64,000 nucleotides of DNA from Pseudoips prasinana (GCA_951640165.1 OX621244.1:14712001-14776000); one strand, 5' to 3'. Shown: positions 32,780 to 42,800, counted from the first letter of the stretch. A program made the numbers and translations. Notes: generated from the sequence alone by a model not told the origin.

Positions 32780-33402
32780 CCAACAGTACTGCATAATAAA
32801 AAAATATTTATTCCATTTTATTTTTACCTGCCGTGCAGTGCATGGCGTGTCAAATACTGTGAAACACTTCTACAGAACGCAGTAGATTTTTTTTTTAAAT
32901 AAAGTTTCTTAATATTAATTACATATATTGAAAGGTGTTGAGTTAGACAAACTTAATCCCAAGCACTTTTGTCACATAAATAATAAAAAAAATTGTAGAA
33001 GGATCTATATTTACTTTTATTTTATAGCTAGGCTAGGGTGAAAGTTCTATTAAGAATATTCTTTTCCTTTAAAATTTCAGAAATATAGAGACAGACCAAG
33101 CAGGTGATTTTTCTTTTGACTACGTATTCGAAAGTACAGTATACAATTTAGCGGTACACATTTCTTTTTTTCAATAATTAAGTACTGAAAGTACTACGTT
33201 GGGATCATAGGAAAACAATCATAGGCTTCATTATAATAACGAAACTAACGTTCACAACGGCGTCAAACCCATGCTTTACGTTAATGCTATAATTAACTTA
33301 AATTAGATGATTTGTCAGATACGCCTCTTTGTGATTTTAGGATGATTAGTCTACTTTTACCGTTGTACGTATTTTAAACATTGTCCAGTTTTACTGTTGA
33401 CG
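32780..33402. other. Nothing recognised
   Basis: AT-rich. The 83-codon frame at 32651-32902 overlaps the hairpin and has no motif. Confidence 0.4.
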
Positions 33403-33404
33403 GA

Positions 33405-33565
33405 CTGGTTGACGTGATTGATAAATACTTGCCTTCTACACCGCGGGTCCTGAGTTCGATTCTCCCCCAGGACAGATATTTGTGTGCATGAACATGTTTG
33501 TTTTTCCTCAGCCTGGGTGTAATTATCTATATAAGGATGTATTTACAAAAGAAGAGTAGTATATC
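33405..33565 (+). repeat. SINE family C, 5' half
   Basis: 'actggttgacgtgattgata' (head), 'ggtcctgagttcgattctcc' (B box), 'ttgtgtgcatgaacatgttt', 'ttacaaaagaagagtagtat'. It continues after an insertion at 33935-34008. Confidence 0.7.
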
Positions 33566-33934
33566 TCTCAAACACCCCAATTAGAATAATATGTTGTAAT
33601 CATAATACATACACTGATTTTTTTATTAACATGTATATGCATTGTTATTTACTAAATTGATTCTTGGAAAAAATTCATTTTTCTTTATTTTGTATTGAAT
33701 GATGGAATTTGTATGAATACAAATAAAACTAAGATTTAAATGTATTATTACTTTGACTTACGGTCCATTTAAATTTGTTTTTGACTGTACAGGGTTAATA
33801 TGACAATAATTTCGGTAGTTTTAATTATTTTAGAATAAAAAATTACCTATACCTATTAAAAATGATATAAATCGATTCAGTAAACGATTCTGAACAAACT
33901 ATTTTCAGGGTGTGCGTTAATTAAGTTACATGTT
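33566..33934 (+). mobile_element. MITE-F copy 1, inserted in a SINE
   Basis: Runs from 'tcaaacaccccaattagaat' to 'cagggtgtgcgttaattaag' + 'ttacatgt'. A second copy in reverse is at 49160-49565. In that copy both ends carry gggtgtgcgtta..acatgt inverted repeats; here the left one is truncated. It is non-coding, and the class is uncertain. Confidence 0.6.
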
Positions 33935-34010
33935 GTATATGGCTTCCATAGTACAATCTCTGATGAGTGTGGAATCAGATGGCCGTGTGTTAATTATGTC
34001 CAAGCATATT
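33935..34010 (+). repeat. SINE family C, 3' half
   Basis: 'tgtatatggcttccatagta', 'gtgtggaatcagatggccgt', 'gtgttaattatgtcc' is the C-family 3' domain, separated from its 5' half by MITE-F. The 75-codon frame from 33930 is an artefact. Confidence 0.65.
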
Positions 34011-35060
34011 ATTATATTATATCTGACAACATATTATTATAACTGTTTACTTTTAAAAACAATTGAATCCAAAACGTTGACACAATTAGCCAGTGAATAT
34101 ATAACCAAAACTATAATTTTAAAAGCAATTTTAACGGCTAAATTAAAAAATAACTAGTAGGAAAATCCAATAATGCAATCTTTTTATATTAAAAACTTCA
34201 GAAAACAATTCGTTTCAATAATGGAGCAGTGCCCGCGGGCGGTGTTCAACAAAATAAAGTATTTAGAGTGGAACCTAGCACAATTTATTACGAAATTTAT
34301 CGTAACTCAAACTTGATGGAATATTAATTTTTCCTTTAACTGCTTCCACTTTGAATCTGTGGAATTTCTTAAAAGTTCTAATAATTAGGATATACTTTAA
34401 TGCCTATTCTATTTGTAGATATTAATGTAGGCTGAACTATATTTTGTAAAATATACTCTATGGTAGACTTGTGTGAGGAATTAATAATTGGAACACCCTC
34501 CCGAATGACTTGTTTCCAGACTCATACAGCATGGTTTTATTCGAGGATAGAGTGAACAGGCATTTTACAGGTACATCGTGGTCAAGCGCAAAACTCATCC
34601 ACCATAACAAAAATATCAATGGAAGAAATTATTTATCCATACTGACAAAAATATTTGTCCCGTGCTTCAGATGCAAAATTTTTGTACCAACTCCCCAGTA
34701 AAGCAATTGAAAGTTAGAAATAAATCGTATTTTATATATTAAATATTTTTCAATGATTACAATGAAAGTTATATTATTTAAAGAAAAGCACTCCCACGCG
34801 TGTTTATCCAATTTATATAAGTGCAGTTTACTCTTTTGCACTATATAGCTTCTTTTTGTTTGCAGATAGTTCTCTTATACGTATTATGTAGAAATAAGTT
34901 ATACATATAATGAAACGAGCAAAATAATAAACTGAAAAAGATAAGCAACTCATTTGTGGAGCAATATGTGCCATGCTGTCCCATAAAGGAGTAGCTTATT
35001 TTTACTTATGGTTCGTATTTATATTAGGTGTGCAGCTGTTTTATTACTGTTTATATATTA
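34011..35060. other. No gene recognised
   Basis: AT-rich. Frames at 34510-34701 (plus) and 34629-34841 (minus) overlap each other and have no motif. Confidence 0.4.
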
Positions 35061-35064
35061 TTTA

Positions 35065-35362
35065 CTAGCTGTGCCCCGCGGTTTTACCCGCGTTTAATTT
35101 TATAAATTATCACAGCCCCGTAAGTGATAGCGTGATAATTTGTAGCCAATATGTTGAACCGACTTGTTAGTAAAGTGCGAAATTTGAATCCATGTAGTAC
35201 TTTTAGAGTTTAGCCCGGACATACATACAGATAAACAGACAAAAATTCTAAAAACTATATTTTTGGCATCGATATCGATTGTAGATCACGCCCTAAGTAT
35301 CCTTATCAAAAAATATTCGATGTACAGTTTTGACTTTCCTACGATTTTATTATATGTATAGA
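35065..35362 (-). mobile_element. Helitron-1 (minus)
   Basis: CTAG-ctgtgccccgcggtttta..cccgcg (3' hairpin intact) through 'gatcacgccctaagtatcct' to 'ttttattatatgtataga' + T. Preceded by A. 298 bp. Confidence 0.85.
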
Positions 35363-35395
35363 TTATTTTTATTTCTTTATTTATTTATTTTTGTT

Positions 35396-35465
35396 TAAAA
35401 TGCGGGCTGTGGTTACCCTGGTATCAGAGGTGTTGATGCCACCCAGTAGGCCTAGCCATGTATGT
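35396..35465 (-). repeat. Family E fragment, reverse
   Basis: 'ctgtggttaccctggtatca', 'gaggtgttgatgccacccag' is the complement of the family E 3' end. Confidence 0.5.
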
Positions 35466-35469
35466 AGTA

Positions 35470-36105
35470 GTGCCCTCTTGATCGAATTGCGGCCACGGCG
35501 GCCAATCTCAATGGAGACCAGCTATCTGCGCGAGACAGATGCATGCATACAGGTGCAATTTCAATGCCCTCACTCTGATAATCGGATAGGATAGCTAGCT
35601 GACACCAATATTTAGTTTTAATATAGACAGAACCATTCAGACAATATGTAGTAAAATATACATTTCAATAATTAAACTTAAACATTCCTTGACAATAACT
35701 TAATACAAGCTAGCTAAATATCACTACCATTATAAAATAAATTGTATAAATGTTTTAACATTCCGTGTACCTAAATGTCTGTAATAAGTAACTGGAAATA
35801 ATAACTGTATTACTACAAACATGTTCTGACTATTTACACTTTTTTAAAGTCTACGTGAATAAAAACCTTTTTTATTTTTATTTTATTATTTACACCACCG
35901 GAAAGAGTTCAGGTAAGTACAGGACCGTCGGCTTTACTGCCGGGGCGTAACGCCGCCAACTTCCAGAATTCGGGCTGATACTGAGATTTCTTCTTAACAG
36001 CAAAATCCAAATATCTGTTTTTTTGGCTCGATCCAGGATTTGAACCCAGGACCACAATATCTGCGATTCAACCCTCTACCGTTAGACCGAAGAGGCAGTA
36101 GTATA
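35470..36105 (-). repeat. SINE family A, reverse, split by LINE-U
   Basis: 3' part at 35470-35606 ('gcggccaatctcaatggaga') and head at 35891-36105 ('tttgaacccaggaccacaat', 'accgttagaccgaagaggca'). The inserted piece 35607-35890 is a LINE-U 3' end flanked by a short 'acacc' duplication. Confidence 0.7.
35607..35890 (+). repeat. LINE-U 3' UTR, inserted in a SINE
   Basis: 'acaagctagctaaatatcac', 'tactacaaacatgttctgac', 'aaagtctacgtgaataaaaa' + 'ccttttttatttttatttta'. On this strand it reads 5' to 3' with an AATAAA signal and tail. It matches 40848-41025 in reverse. Confidence 0.65.
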
Positions 36106-36189
36106 AGTCGTGTGTTTTTTTGGCGTTTGAATGAGTTTTGAACGATTGATGTTACATAATGTACTACGTTTATAGTACTCATTATATGT

Positions 36190-36255
36190 TTTTCTTTTTT
36201 TATATAAGAGTGCGACAAACGAGCAAGTGGGTCACTTGATGGTAAGTGTACAAAA
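36190..36255 (-). pseudogene. Jockey/CR1-like LINE 3' UTR stub
   Basis: 'tttttttatataagagtgcg', 'acaaacgagcaagtgggtca', 'cttgatggtaagtg' matches the 3' tail segment of 55688-56020 in the same orientation. Only the last ~60 bp remain. Confidence 0.55.
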
Positions 36256-36261
36256 CGCCAC

Positions 36262-36595
36262 ATGAAGAACTGTAGCGTAGAGCCCTCGCAATGGGAACAG
36301 CGGGCAGCCAAACGGTCAGAATGGCGGACTTTAGTCCAGGCCAAAGTCGACTGTTTCGAGTCTGGAAGGCGCGCTGGGCTGGATACCAAGCGGGATGAAT
36401 TGAAAGCCAGACCACCTGTGGCGATCAATTACAATTATGACAATGGTGTGCTCACATGCCCGCAATGTGCGAGGATTTTTTCAAATAAATATGGCTACAT
36501 AAGTCACATGCGAGCACATGAACGTCGGCTACAGTAGGAGAAGAAGCGGTCGCCGTGGCCGAAATCGGCCGGGACCACATCATCATCATCATCAC
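36262..36595 (+). pseudogene. LINE ORF2 C-terminus with C2H2 zinc finger and TCA tail
   Basis: A 91-residue frame (36262-36537). The first half is basic and charged (SQWEQRAAKRSEWRTLVQAK, DCFESGRRAGLDTKRDELKA), the second ends in one C2H2 finger, CPQCARIFSNKYGYISHMRAH, with spacing C-x2-C-x12-H-x3-H. This pairing of a charged linker and a single C2H2 finger is found at the extreme C-terminus of certain arthropod non-LTR ORF2 proteins, where the finger is thought to help bind nucleic acid. It is followed by 'ggccgaaatcggccgggacc' and a (ATC)n tail at 36576-36595, so this is a 5'-truncated LINE rather than a host zinc-finger gene. The catalytic domains are absent. The exact clade is uncertain. 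Confidence 0.65.
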
Positions 36596-36611
36596 AAAAC
36601 GACCTAACGAT

Positions 36612-36805
36612 TAATCAAGACAACGCCCGCAGTAGGTAATTTAATCCCTGTGTCGCGGGGTACTTTACAAACATATAATAGACGGACACAAATTACATCC
36701 AGACTCAGAACAACTATTTATGGGTCACACAATTTGTTGTCCGGCGCGGGCCTCGAACCCGCGACACGAAGCGACTGTCTAAGCCGCTGCGTCACACGTG
36801 CAGTC
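36612..36805 (-). repeat. SINE family B, complete, reverse
   Basis: 'aagacaacgcccgcagtagg', 'cctgtgtcgcggggtacttt', 'atccagactcagaacaacta', 'ttgtccggcgcgggcctcga', 'gcgtcacacgtgcag'. It is the best preserved reverse B copy. Confidence 0.8.
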
Positions 36806-37090
36806 ACTTTTAATGACTAATCGTTAGATTACTAACGATACTAACTGGTTTACTAAAAACAGGATCCAGAATGGTTTTTATTGTTTATCAGCAATGGGAC
36901 ACATATCTGTATATGTTATTATTTTTTTATTTATAGAAATTTTTGGTTTCAATTATGTAATTCGTGTGATGGACAATTCACACAATTAGGTACTATATAT
37001 ATTTTAATTTCAGGAAGTTCCTAACTGCATTTAACTAAGGCATAACTGACGAAAGTGCTTTATCTGCTGACTAAACTACAATGCAGTCAC
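36806..37090. other. Nothing recognised
   Basis: AT-rich. Confidence 0.4.
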
Positions 37091-37094
37091 AGAT

Positions 37095-37300
37095 TATGTT
37101 TAATAAATGCCTCCCTTTGGGACCTAATGCCATCAGTGCAATGTGGCCGCGTCGCGTACCGATACAACTGCACTGGTTTCACCCTTCGATTTATACATAC
37201 GTAATGAATTAGACGCGCACAACATAGGTCCATACCATTGGAAGGAGAATAGAAAAGAAAATAAAAATGTGAGCCGTCACGGGACGCCTGGCAGATGTGA
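37095..37300 (+). other. Coding-like fragment shared with 48860-49130
   Basis: The frame at 37143 (no ATG) reads SRTDTTALVSPFDLYIRNEL and then DAHNIGPYHWKENRKENKNV. The minus-strand frame at 48855-49133 reads SRTSATALIAPFNSYILNEL in the same register; differences are mostly conservative. Upstream nucleotides ('accctttggtcgttaatacc' versus 'tccctttgggacctaatgcc') also match. I do not recognise the protein; it is probably part of an uncharacterised mobile element or gene family. Confidence 0.4.
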
Positions 37301-37330
37301 AACATCGACATTATTTTGTAAAAGTAATAT

Positions 37331-37620
37331 GCAGAAGTCTAAGTCGAAGTCGAAGTAGGTATAAGTCGCAGTCGAAGTCGAAGTAGATATAAGTCGCAGT
37401 CGAAGTCGAAGTCAAAGTCGATGTCGAAGTCGAAGTATAAGTCGCAGTCGAATTCAAAGTCGAAGTCATGTCGAAGTCGAAGACGAAGTCGAAGTATAAG
37501 TCGCAGTCGAAGACGAAGTCGAAGTATAAGTCGCAGTCGAAGTTGAAGTATAAGTCGCAGTCGAAGTCAAAGTCGAAGTCAAGTCGAAGTCCAAGTACAA
37601 GTCGAAGTCGAAGTCGAAAA
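37331..37620. repeat. AAGTCG/CAGTCG minisatellite
   Basis: About 290 bp of imperfect 'aagtcg' hexamers with regular 'aagtataagtcgcagtcg' interruptions. Both strands therefore read open (Ser-Lys repeats on plus, Phe-Asp repeats on minus). No gene is indicated. Confidence 0.9.
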
Positions 37621-37779
37621 GAACATATTGTGATAGGAACTAAAAAAAACCACGGCATGCGTCGCCACGCCAGAAATCTGTTTTACGTGCGGCTATAGAT
37701 GTTTGACATCAAAAAAAACTTTTGGTTTATATCTACTTTGTAGAAAAAAAAATAATATTAAAGGCATAATACCTTTCTT

Positions 37780-37875
37780 AAAGGCCGTCAACTCACTTGC
37801 GACGCCTCTGGTGTTACGAGTATCAATGGGTGGCGGTGATCACTTGCCACTAAGTACTTTTGTACGGACACTCGC
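37780..37875 (-). pseudogene. Jockey/CR1-like LINE 3' fragment (reverse)
   Basis: 'aaaggccgtcaactcacttg', 'cgacgcctctggtgttacga', 'gggtggcggtgatcacttgc' corresponds to the segment before the tail in 55740-55800. Confidence 0.5.
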
Positions 37876-37879
37876 AGTA

Positions 37880-38060
37880 ATGAAATTAATATCTGTGTCA
37901 ACTTGGGTACTTTACAAACATATCATTGACGGACACAAAGTACATCCAGACTCAGAACAACTATTTATGATTAGCACAAATAGTTGTGCTCTGCGTAAAT
38001 AGAACCCGGGAGACGGAGTGGCGAAGCGATTGTCTAAACCGTTGCGCCACGCGTGCAATC
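37880..38060 (-). repeat. SINE family B, reverse, diverged
   Basis: 'ctgtgtcaacttgggtactt', 'atccagactcagaacaacta', 'tgctctgcgtaaatagaacc', 'ttgcgccacgcgtgcaatca'. Confidence 0.65.
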
Positions 38061-38210
38061 AATTCTATTAAGCACTCCGAAATGAATACTAGATTCCGCC
38101 TTTTAGGAACCTCTATGGTATGATGGCAGTTACTGGATTATTGCTGGCAGCTAACCGCAGCAGCTGGAATCTAACCCACATAGAAATGGGGATAATGCAA
38201 GTAAGAATAA

Positions 38211-38257
38211 ATAATTTTATGATATCATAGACACTGTCGATGATATCATAAAATTAT
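38211..38257. repeat. Perfect hairpin, 18-bp arms
   Basis: ataattttatgatatcat (38211-38228), loop agacactgtcg, atgatatcataaaattat (38240-38257), with no mismatch. No family is attached. Confidence 0.9.
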
Positions 38258-38418
38258 GATCGATACCAAAAATTTATACATCTTGTAGTGAGGTTGAGTT
38301 TTGCTTTGAATAAGGGAATTTTATAAGGAGAAATTTAAATATTTTTAGTCAAGTAAAAAGTATAGTTATTTTGAAGAACTTTTTTAATCCGGCATTTTAG
38401 ACATTTAAGGATTATATA

Positions 38419-38452
38419 GCTCGAAGGAGTCTCCTTCGAGCACTCGACGAGT
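38419..38452. repeat. Two adjacent small perfect palindromes
   Basis: gctcgaaggag-t-ctccttcgagc (38419-38441) is immediately followed by actcg-a-cgagt (38442-38452). They could form stem-loops; no T-run follows and the context is eukaryotic, so it is not a bacterial terminator. Confidence 0.85.
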
Positions 38453-38459
38453 TAGCAGC

Positions 38460-39540
38460 CCTTGAGAATGGTCCGTGGAGGACCGAAACACGTGTTGGGT
38501 ATCGTACTGGCGCATGTAATTTGCTTTTTATACTGTCCTTCTTGCATGTGCACATTTTTGCGGGCGGGAGGGTATGGATCGAAAACTTAAATTCCCCTTT
38601 GTCTGTTTCTTTTTTATTTCAGCACTAAAAGGTGATCGTATGTAAATGACACCGCTAGTATTAGTTTTTAGTACGTTGATGTTTGATATTTTTGTAAAAT
38701 ATTTCAAACCAATCTAAGCGTAAACTAACTATGAGTGGAACGCTAAGAGAAACGCTAGATGGGCAGCTCAGCTCTTATATTTTCATAAACCTGGTTAATT
38801 CATTGCAACATTTTCATTCCAAACTTGAAATATAATTTTATTCTATATTGCATAAGTACACAAACCATTCTATAAATATTTTAGTTATTTGTTATAGAAA
38901 ACAGCACGTCGAGTCCACGAACCCGTTTCAGCGACTTAACAAAACAACCAACTTTGATACAACAAAAGTTCGTAAGTACGTAAAATATTCCGTTCCCATA
39001 ACCTACCACAAAACATGGACATATTATTATAGGCCAACAGGACCTCCCTTCAATATAAGGGTATACTGTAAAATTTTATTTTATATCAGTTACTTTGTCC
39101 ATTGAATATACCTCGTATTATGCTAATACCATGCGATCACAAAGGCGAGACTCCATTGTAGACTCGCCTACAAATTTGAATAAATATAAACAGTAAACGA
39201 GGTAGAACCGTAGAATGCATTAACGTTGGCTTAAATTTTAAAAACGTCTCATTGAGTGTTATGTATGGGCTCTTAAGCGCATCTTGAGATATCATTAGGG
39301 CAGTTGCGACGTGCCCCAGCGAGATTAAGACTTGTGCTAGCTCAGAACTACCACGACAATGCAAGCTCTCACACTTTGTACGTTGGAAAATTAAAATGTA
39401 GCTTAAATTGTGTGCCCAGTCATGAAGTTGCGAGTAGCATTAACTGTGAAATATAATTTGCTTTTATTTTGTTATCAGCTGGACTCTGATTCCTTTTGAC
39501 GGTTAGGTTCATTATCTATTTTATCATGGCACAATAAAGT
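38460..39540. other. No gene recognised
   Basis: Frames at 38848-39105 (plus) and 39137-39364 (minus) have no motif. 'ttttttatttcag' at about 38610 looks like a splice acceptor but no exon can be recognised after it. Confidence 0.35.
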
Positions 39541-39639
39541 TGTGTCCGTCATTTGGAGGGATATGCCATAATCGCCACGCTTTGCTGACGGGTCGGCTAT
39601 CGCAGTATGATGGTATTCCTTTTTTCATGTCAGAGGTCG

Positions 39640-39790
39640 ACAAACGAGCAAAAGTGTCACCTGATGGTAAGTGATCACAACACCAGAAGAGTCGCGGGTG
39701 CGTTGCCGGCCTTTAAGAGTCAGCAAACAAGTATTGCTGGCCCTCCCCCCCATCCCGATGAGCTCTGGCGACCTTACTTACACTCAGAAA
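39640..39790 (-). pseudogene. Jockey/CR1-like LINE 3' fragment inside RTE-2
   Basis: 'gacaaacgagcaaaagtgtc', 'acctgatggtaagtgatcac', 'gtgcgttgccggcctttaag' are the tail-proximal segment of the LINE at 55688-56020, followed by 'cccgatgagctctggcgacc', also seen near 32395. Confidence 0.55.
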
Positions 39791-39911
39791 CACAACATTA
39801 AATTAATAATGTTATTATTCAAAAAATGTCTTCTGTAAGGTGGAGGTACTTCCCCAGTCGGGCTGCTCTTCGAGCGAATGAACGCTATGCCCTACCTCTC
39901 TTGTAGTACAC

Positions 39912-39938
39912 ACAAAGACACTGCAGCAGTGTCTTTGT
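39912..39938. repeat. Perfect 12-bp palindrome with CAG centre
   Basis: acaaagacactg-cag-cagtgtctttgt, within the split RTE-2 region. Confidence 0.85.
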
Positions 39939-40019
39939 CTGCCTGATGTATATTCTGGAAGATATTTTGACTTCGATGTGATGGATGGGGTGGTGATATT
40001 CTTTGCCGTCAGCCACACG

Positions 40020-40530
40020 TCATCTTTTTATGTTATACAAAATAAAATCACCCGTCCCGCTAAAAAAACTGCTTAAAAAAATAATTTTGCGTTCAACTGA
40101 GGACATGTAAGTTAGCCATGACTCTATAAACAAGGCAGCATCATCTCCCTGTTAAAAACGAGGTGTGGATCTGTTAGAAAAAGTTCTAAATTTGATCGAA
40201 CAGCGAGGAGCGGCAGTAGCTTAACGAGAAAAAATTGTGCTCTGGATTGGCAGAGGACGAAAGTCCTATTCCAACTAGGTGATTTGATTAAGTGAGTTAT
40301 GTTGCATTGTGCATTTTTGCAATGCAAAAAAGTAGAATATATAGAAATACCGATTTCGGTACGGTCCATACTACGAAGAATAATGATATTAATATAATAA
40401 TAAATATAGAAAATTACGCGCTCACTAAATAAAAATAAACAAGTTTGTGCACGCCACGCAAGCATAGTGCGATGACCTTCAAGAATGGAAACCTGCTGAG
40501 AATTAGGAGCCATATAAGGCTTCATTTTTC
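40020..40530. other. No gene recognised
   Basis: A 133-codon minus-strand frame (40124-40525) exists but includes an AT-rich hydrophobic middle (FYIYYYINIIIL) and no known motif; I regard it as chance. Confidence 0.35.
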
Positions 40531-40535
40531 CTTAG

Positions 40536-40600
40536 TTTGTAAAGTACCCCGCTACCAGAATTAGATTCCCGAGTGCGGGCGTTGTCGTTTTAAAAAATAT
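40536..40600 (+). repeat. SINE family B 3' end
   Basis: 'gtttgtaaagtaccccgcta', 'ccagaattagattcccgagt', 'gcgggcgttgtcgttttaaa'. Only the last ~60 bp is present. Confidence 0.6.
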
Positions 40601-40689
40601 ATATATATTCTGAAATAACTAAGAGCGCCAAGAACCCTGCAGCATATGAATAGATGGGGTAGATAAACTACGCGTGATTAAATTATAAA

Positions 40690-40842
40690 CATCTTGGGAT
40701 AACTAACACACTGCCATCTGATCCAAAACTAGGCAAAGCAACCTGACAACTGATATAAATACTTGCATATTTCTAAATAAGTAAATAAAGACTAATACAT
40801 AAATCACATCAAGACATTGTGGTGGATACAGATTGGCCTAAT
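40690..40842 (-). repeat. SINE C/D-type, reverse, degenerate
   Basis: 'actgccatctgatccaaaac', 'taggcaaagcaacctgacaa', 'ctaaataagtaaataaagac' is a decayed copy of the shared 3' domain. Confidence 0.45.
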
Positions 40843-40847
40843 TTAAA

Positions 40848-41025
40848 AAAAAAAAAGGTTTTTATTCACGTAGACTTTAAAAAAGCGCTTATAAATAGTC
40901 AGAACATGTTTGTAGTAATATAGTTGTATACATTATTATTTCTAGTAACATAGATATTTAGGTACATATTGTATGAAAACATTTATAAAATTTATTTTAT
41001 TATAGCAATGATATTTAGCTAGCTC
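40848..41025 (-). repeat. LINE-U 3' UTR
   Basis: 'aaaggtttttattcacgtag' .. 'gcaatgatatttagctagct'. Nearly the same as 62770-62950, so this family was active fairly recently. Confidence 0.65.
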
Positions 41026-41029
41026 GTAT

Positions 41030-41215
41030 TAGAACATCACCATGCCGTGAGGGCGTAGAAATTGACCTGAGAGAATATCTCCCAGAGAACGAGCAGCACC
41101 GTCTCTCTGTATACCTACTATGCCAAGCTTAGCTATTATGGTATATCCTTCCAAATTATGGACACAACTCCATAGTGGAAATCTTTTAGGGAGGCCTTTG
41201 TCATGATGATGATGA
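41030..41215 (+). repeat. RTE-2 LINE 3' UTR
   Basis: 'catcaccatgccgtgagggc', 'gagagaatatctcccagaga', 'tagctattatggtatatcct', 'tagggaggcctttgtcatga' ending in (TGA)n. The tail and the 'ggaggcctttgtc' string tie it to the RTE group. Confidence 0.6.
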
Positions 41216-41217
41216 CA

Positions 41218-41335
41218 CCCAGATAAATAATCGCGCTCATCATACGAGGATTTATCCTGAGTGGGGATCGAATCCACGACCTCTGGCTTAGCAGTCCAAG
41301 TACTAACCACTAGACCGACATTGCACTCAAACTTA
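41218..41335 (-). repeat. tRNA-derived SINE head, reverse
   Basis: 'tgagtggggatcgaatccac', 'gacctctggcttagcagtcc', 'taaccactagaccgacattg' is the complement of a tRNA-like head. It is similar to the reverse element at 51590-51755. Confidence 0.6.
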
Positions 41336-41351
41336 TTAAATTAGTATTGTA

Positions 41352-41684
41352 CTAGCTGTGCCCCGCGGTTTTACCCGCGTTAAATTTTATAAAATATCAC
41401 AGCTCCTCCCCCGTAGGTGATAATATATAGCCTATATGTTGACCCGACCTCTTCGTAATATTCATGCATAATTTGAAGTAAATCCATGCAGTACTTTTTG
41501 AGTTTAGTCCGGACATACATACAGACAAACAGACACGCAGACAAAATTTCTAAAAACAATATATTTTTGGCTTCGATATTGCTTGTTGATCACGCCCCAA
41601 GTATCTTTTAAAAAAATATTCAATGTACAGTTTTGTCAATTATGTACAGTATTGACTTTCCTACAATTTTATTATATGTATAGA
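41352..41684 (-). mobile_element. Helitron-1 (minus)
   Basis: CTAG-ctgtgccccgcggtttta with intact hairpin, through 'gatcacgccccaagtatctt' to 'ttttattatatgtataga'. Here the next base is A, not T, a small exception. An inner stretch 'gtacagttttgtcaattatgtacag' shows a local duplication near 41628-41650. Confidence 0.8.
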
Positions 41685-41689
41685 AAATA

Positions 41690-42800
41690 AATATTATTTA
41701 GTCAACAAAGAACTATCATATTAATGGAAAAGACTGAAATAAGGAGAGGTAAGCTTTCTTTTGTTAAGATTCTTATGTATTGCAAGCATCATAAACTACG
41801 GTAACTGCATACCATCAGGTGGGCCGTACGTTTGTTTACTGACCAAATAGAATAAAAGTTGTTGGTTCCGAAAGAAAGCACCTTGGCCCTCATTAATAGA
41901 GTTACATGTGAACAATCAAAATTCGTGACCGCTATACATATTTTCATTTGCAATTAAAGCACTTTCACACCATCAGATATACTAATGAATTCTTATCATG
42001 ATGAATTACTTGATTTGTAAACTACGTTTTAATTTTTAAATTTGCTTTTGTACACCATAAATTTGAACTATATTAGTTAGTCCACCGGAATCCATAATAG
42101 TCCATAATTAACACGCACAACCAGCATGACTCATTATTAAAACAAGCCTACTTAAACATTTAGGTTATGCACAAACGGAAATCTCGAGGAGACGTACAGC
42201 TCTAAGTACTAATCTCAGCAAACTCCTCCACTGTTTATCTTGCCTAGAAATGTCTGGCTGCATCCGAGCATAATCCTTTTGCATACGGTAGTACAAACCC
42301 ATTAAAACGCATTAAAATGCATACGGCTTGTATTTAAAGTATGGTGGGCGTTTTACGTAGTGAAGAATGACCAATTTGTTACTTCCAAAGACGTTGTCCG
42401 GACAGAGAATGATGAAGATTTTATTGTAGCAACATAATGGTGTATCGTAGGTGTGTGGATTTCTGTAGCAATAAGTTGAAAGGCAACAAAAGGTGCCACG
42501 GGCGGCACCCACGCCTGCCTTGATTGTCTACGCCCGGAGATAACTCAAGTAGGAGCATGTGTAGTGTGAATTAAACTGGATAAAAGCAAAATAAAAATAT
42601 GTAGGAAATGGAATTGTATTGACTACACATATATAAATAATTGTATAAGAGCAAACTGCTTTTTGAAATTAAGTTATGAGAACACTTTACCATTATAGTA
42701 CTAAAGATATTTATTTTTATGTCGACCAAAATGTTTACAAATTCTTTTGGTACTATCAAATATGGTCCACTTGATGTTATTTAATAAAATATCATGTAAT
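41690..42800. other. No gene recognised
   Basis: 42420-42550 is richer in GC ('gtgccacgggcggcacccac') but its frame (42312-42512 minus) has no motif. The rest is AT-rich. Confidence 0.35.

Larger units (their letters stand above)
39545..40015 (-). repeat. RTE-2 3' UTR split by another LINE fragment
   Basis: 'ggagggatatgccataatcg' .. 'gctatcgcagtatgatggta' (39555-39615) and 'ctggaagatattttgacttc' .. 'tggggtggtgatattctttg' (39952-40005) are the two parts of an RTE-2 3' UTR, interrupted by a LINE piece at 39640-39790 and a hairpin. Confidence 0.5.

Noticed and set aside
33930..34157. 75-codon plus-strand ORF
   Set aside because: Its start lies in the 3' domain of a SINE and the rest is AT-rich.
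35994..36428. 144-codon minus-strand ORF
   Set aside because: Spans a reverse SINE head, a LINE tail and the opposite strand of the zinc-finger LINE fragment; chimeric by position.
37311..37698. Ser/Lys-rich (plus) and Phe/Asp-rich (minus) proteins
   Set aside because: Both are direct translations of the AAGTCG array; tandem DNA repeat explains them.
38419..38441. Rho-independent terminator
   Set aside because: Strong stem but no T-run and a eukaryotic context.
40124..40525. 133-codon minus-strand ORF
   Set aside because: AT-driven hydrophobic core, no motif, no homologous feature, no supporting context.
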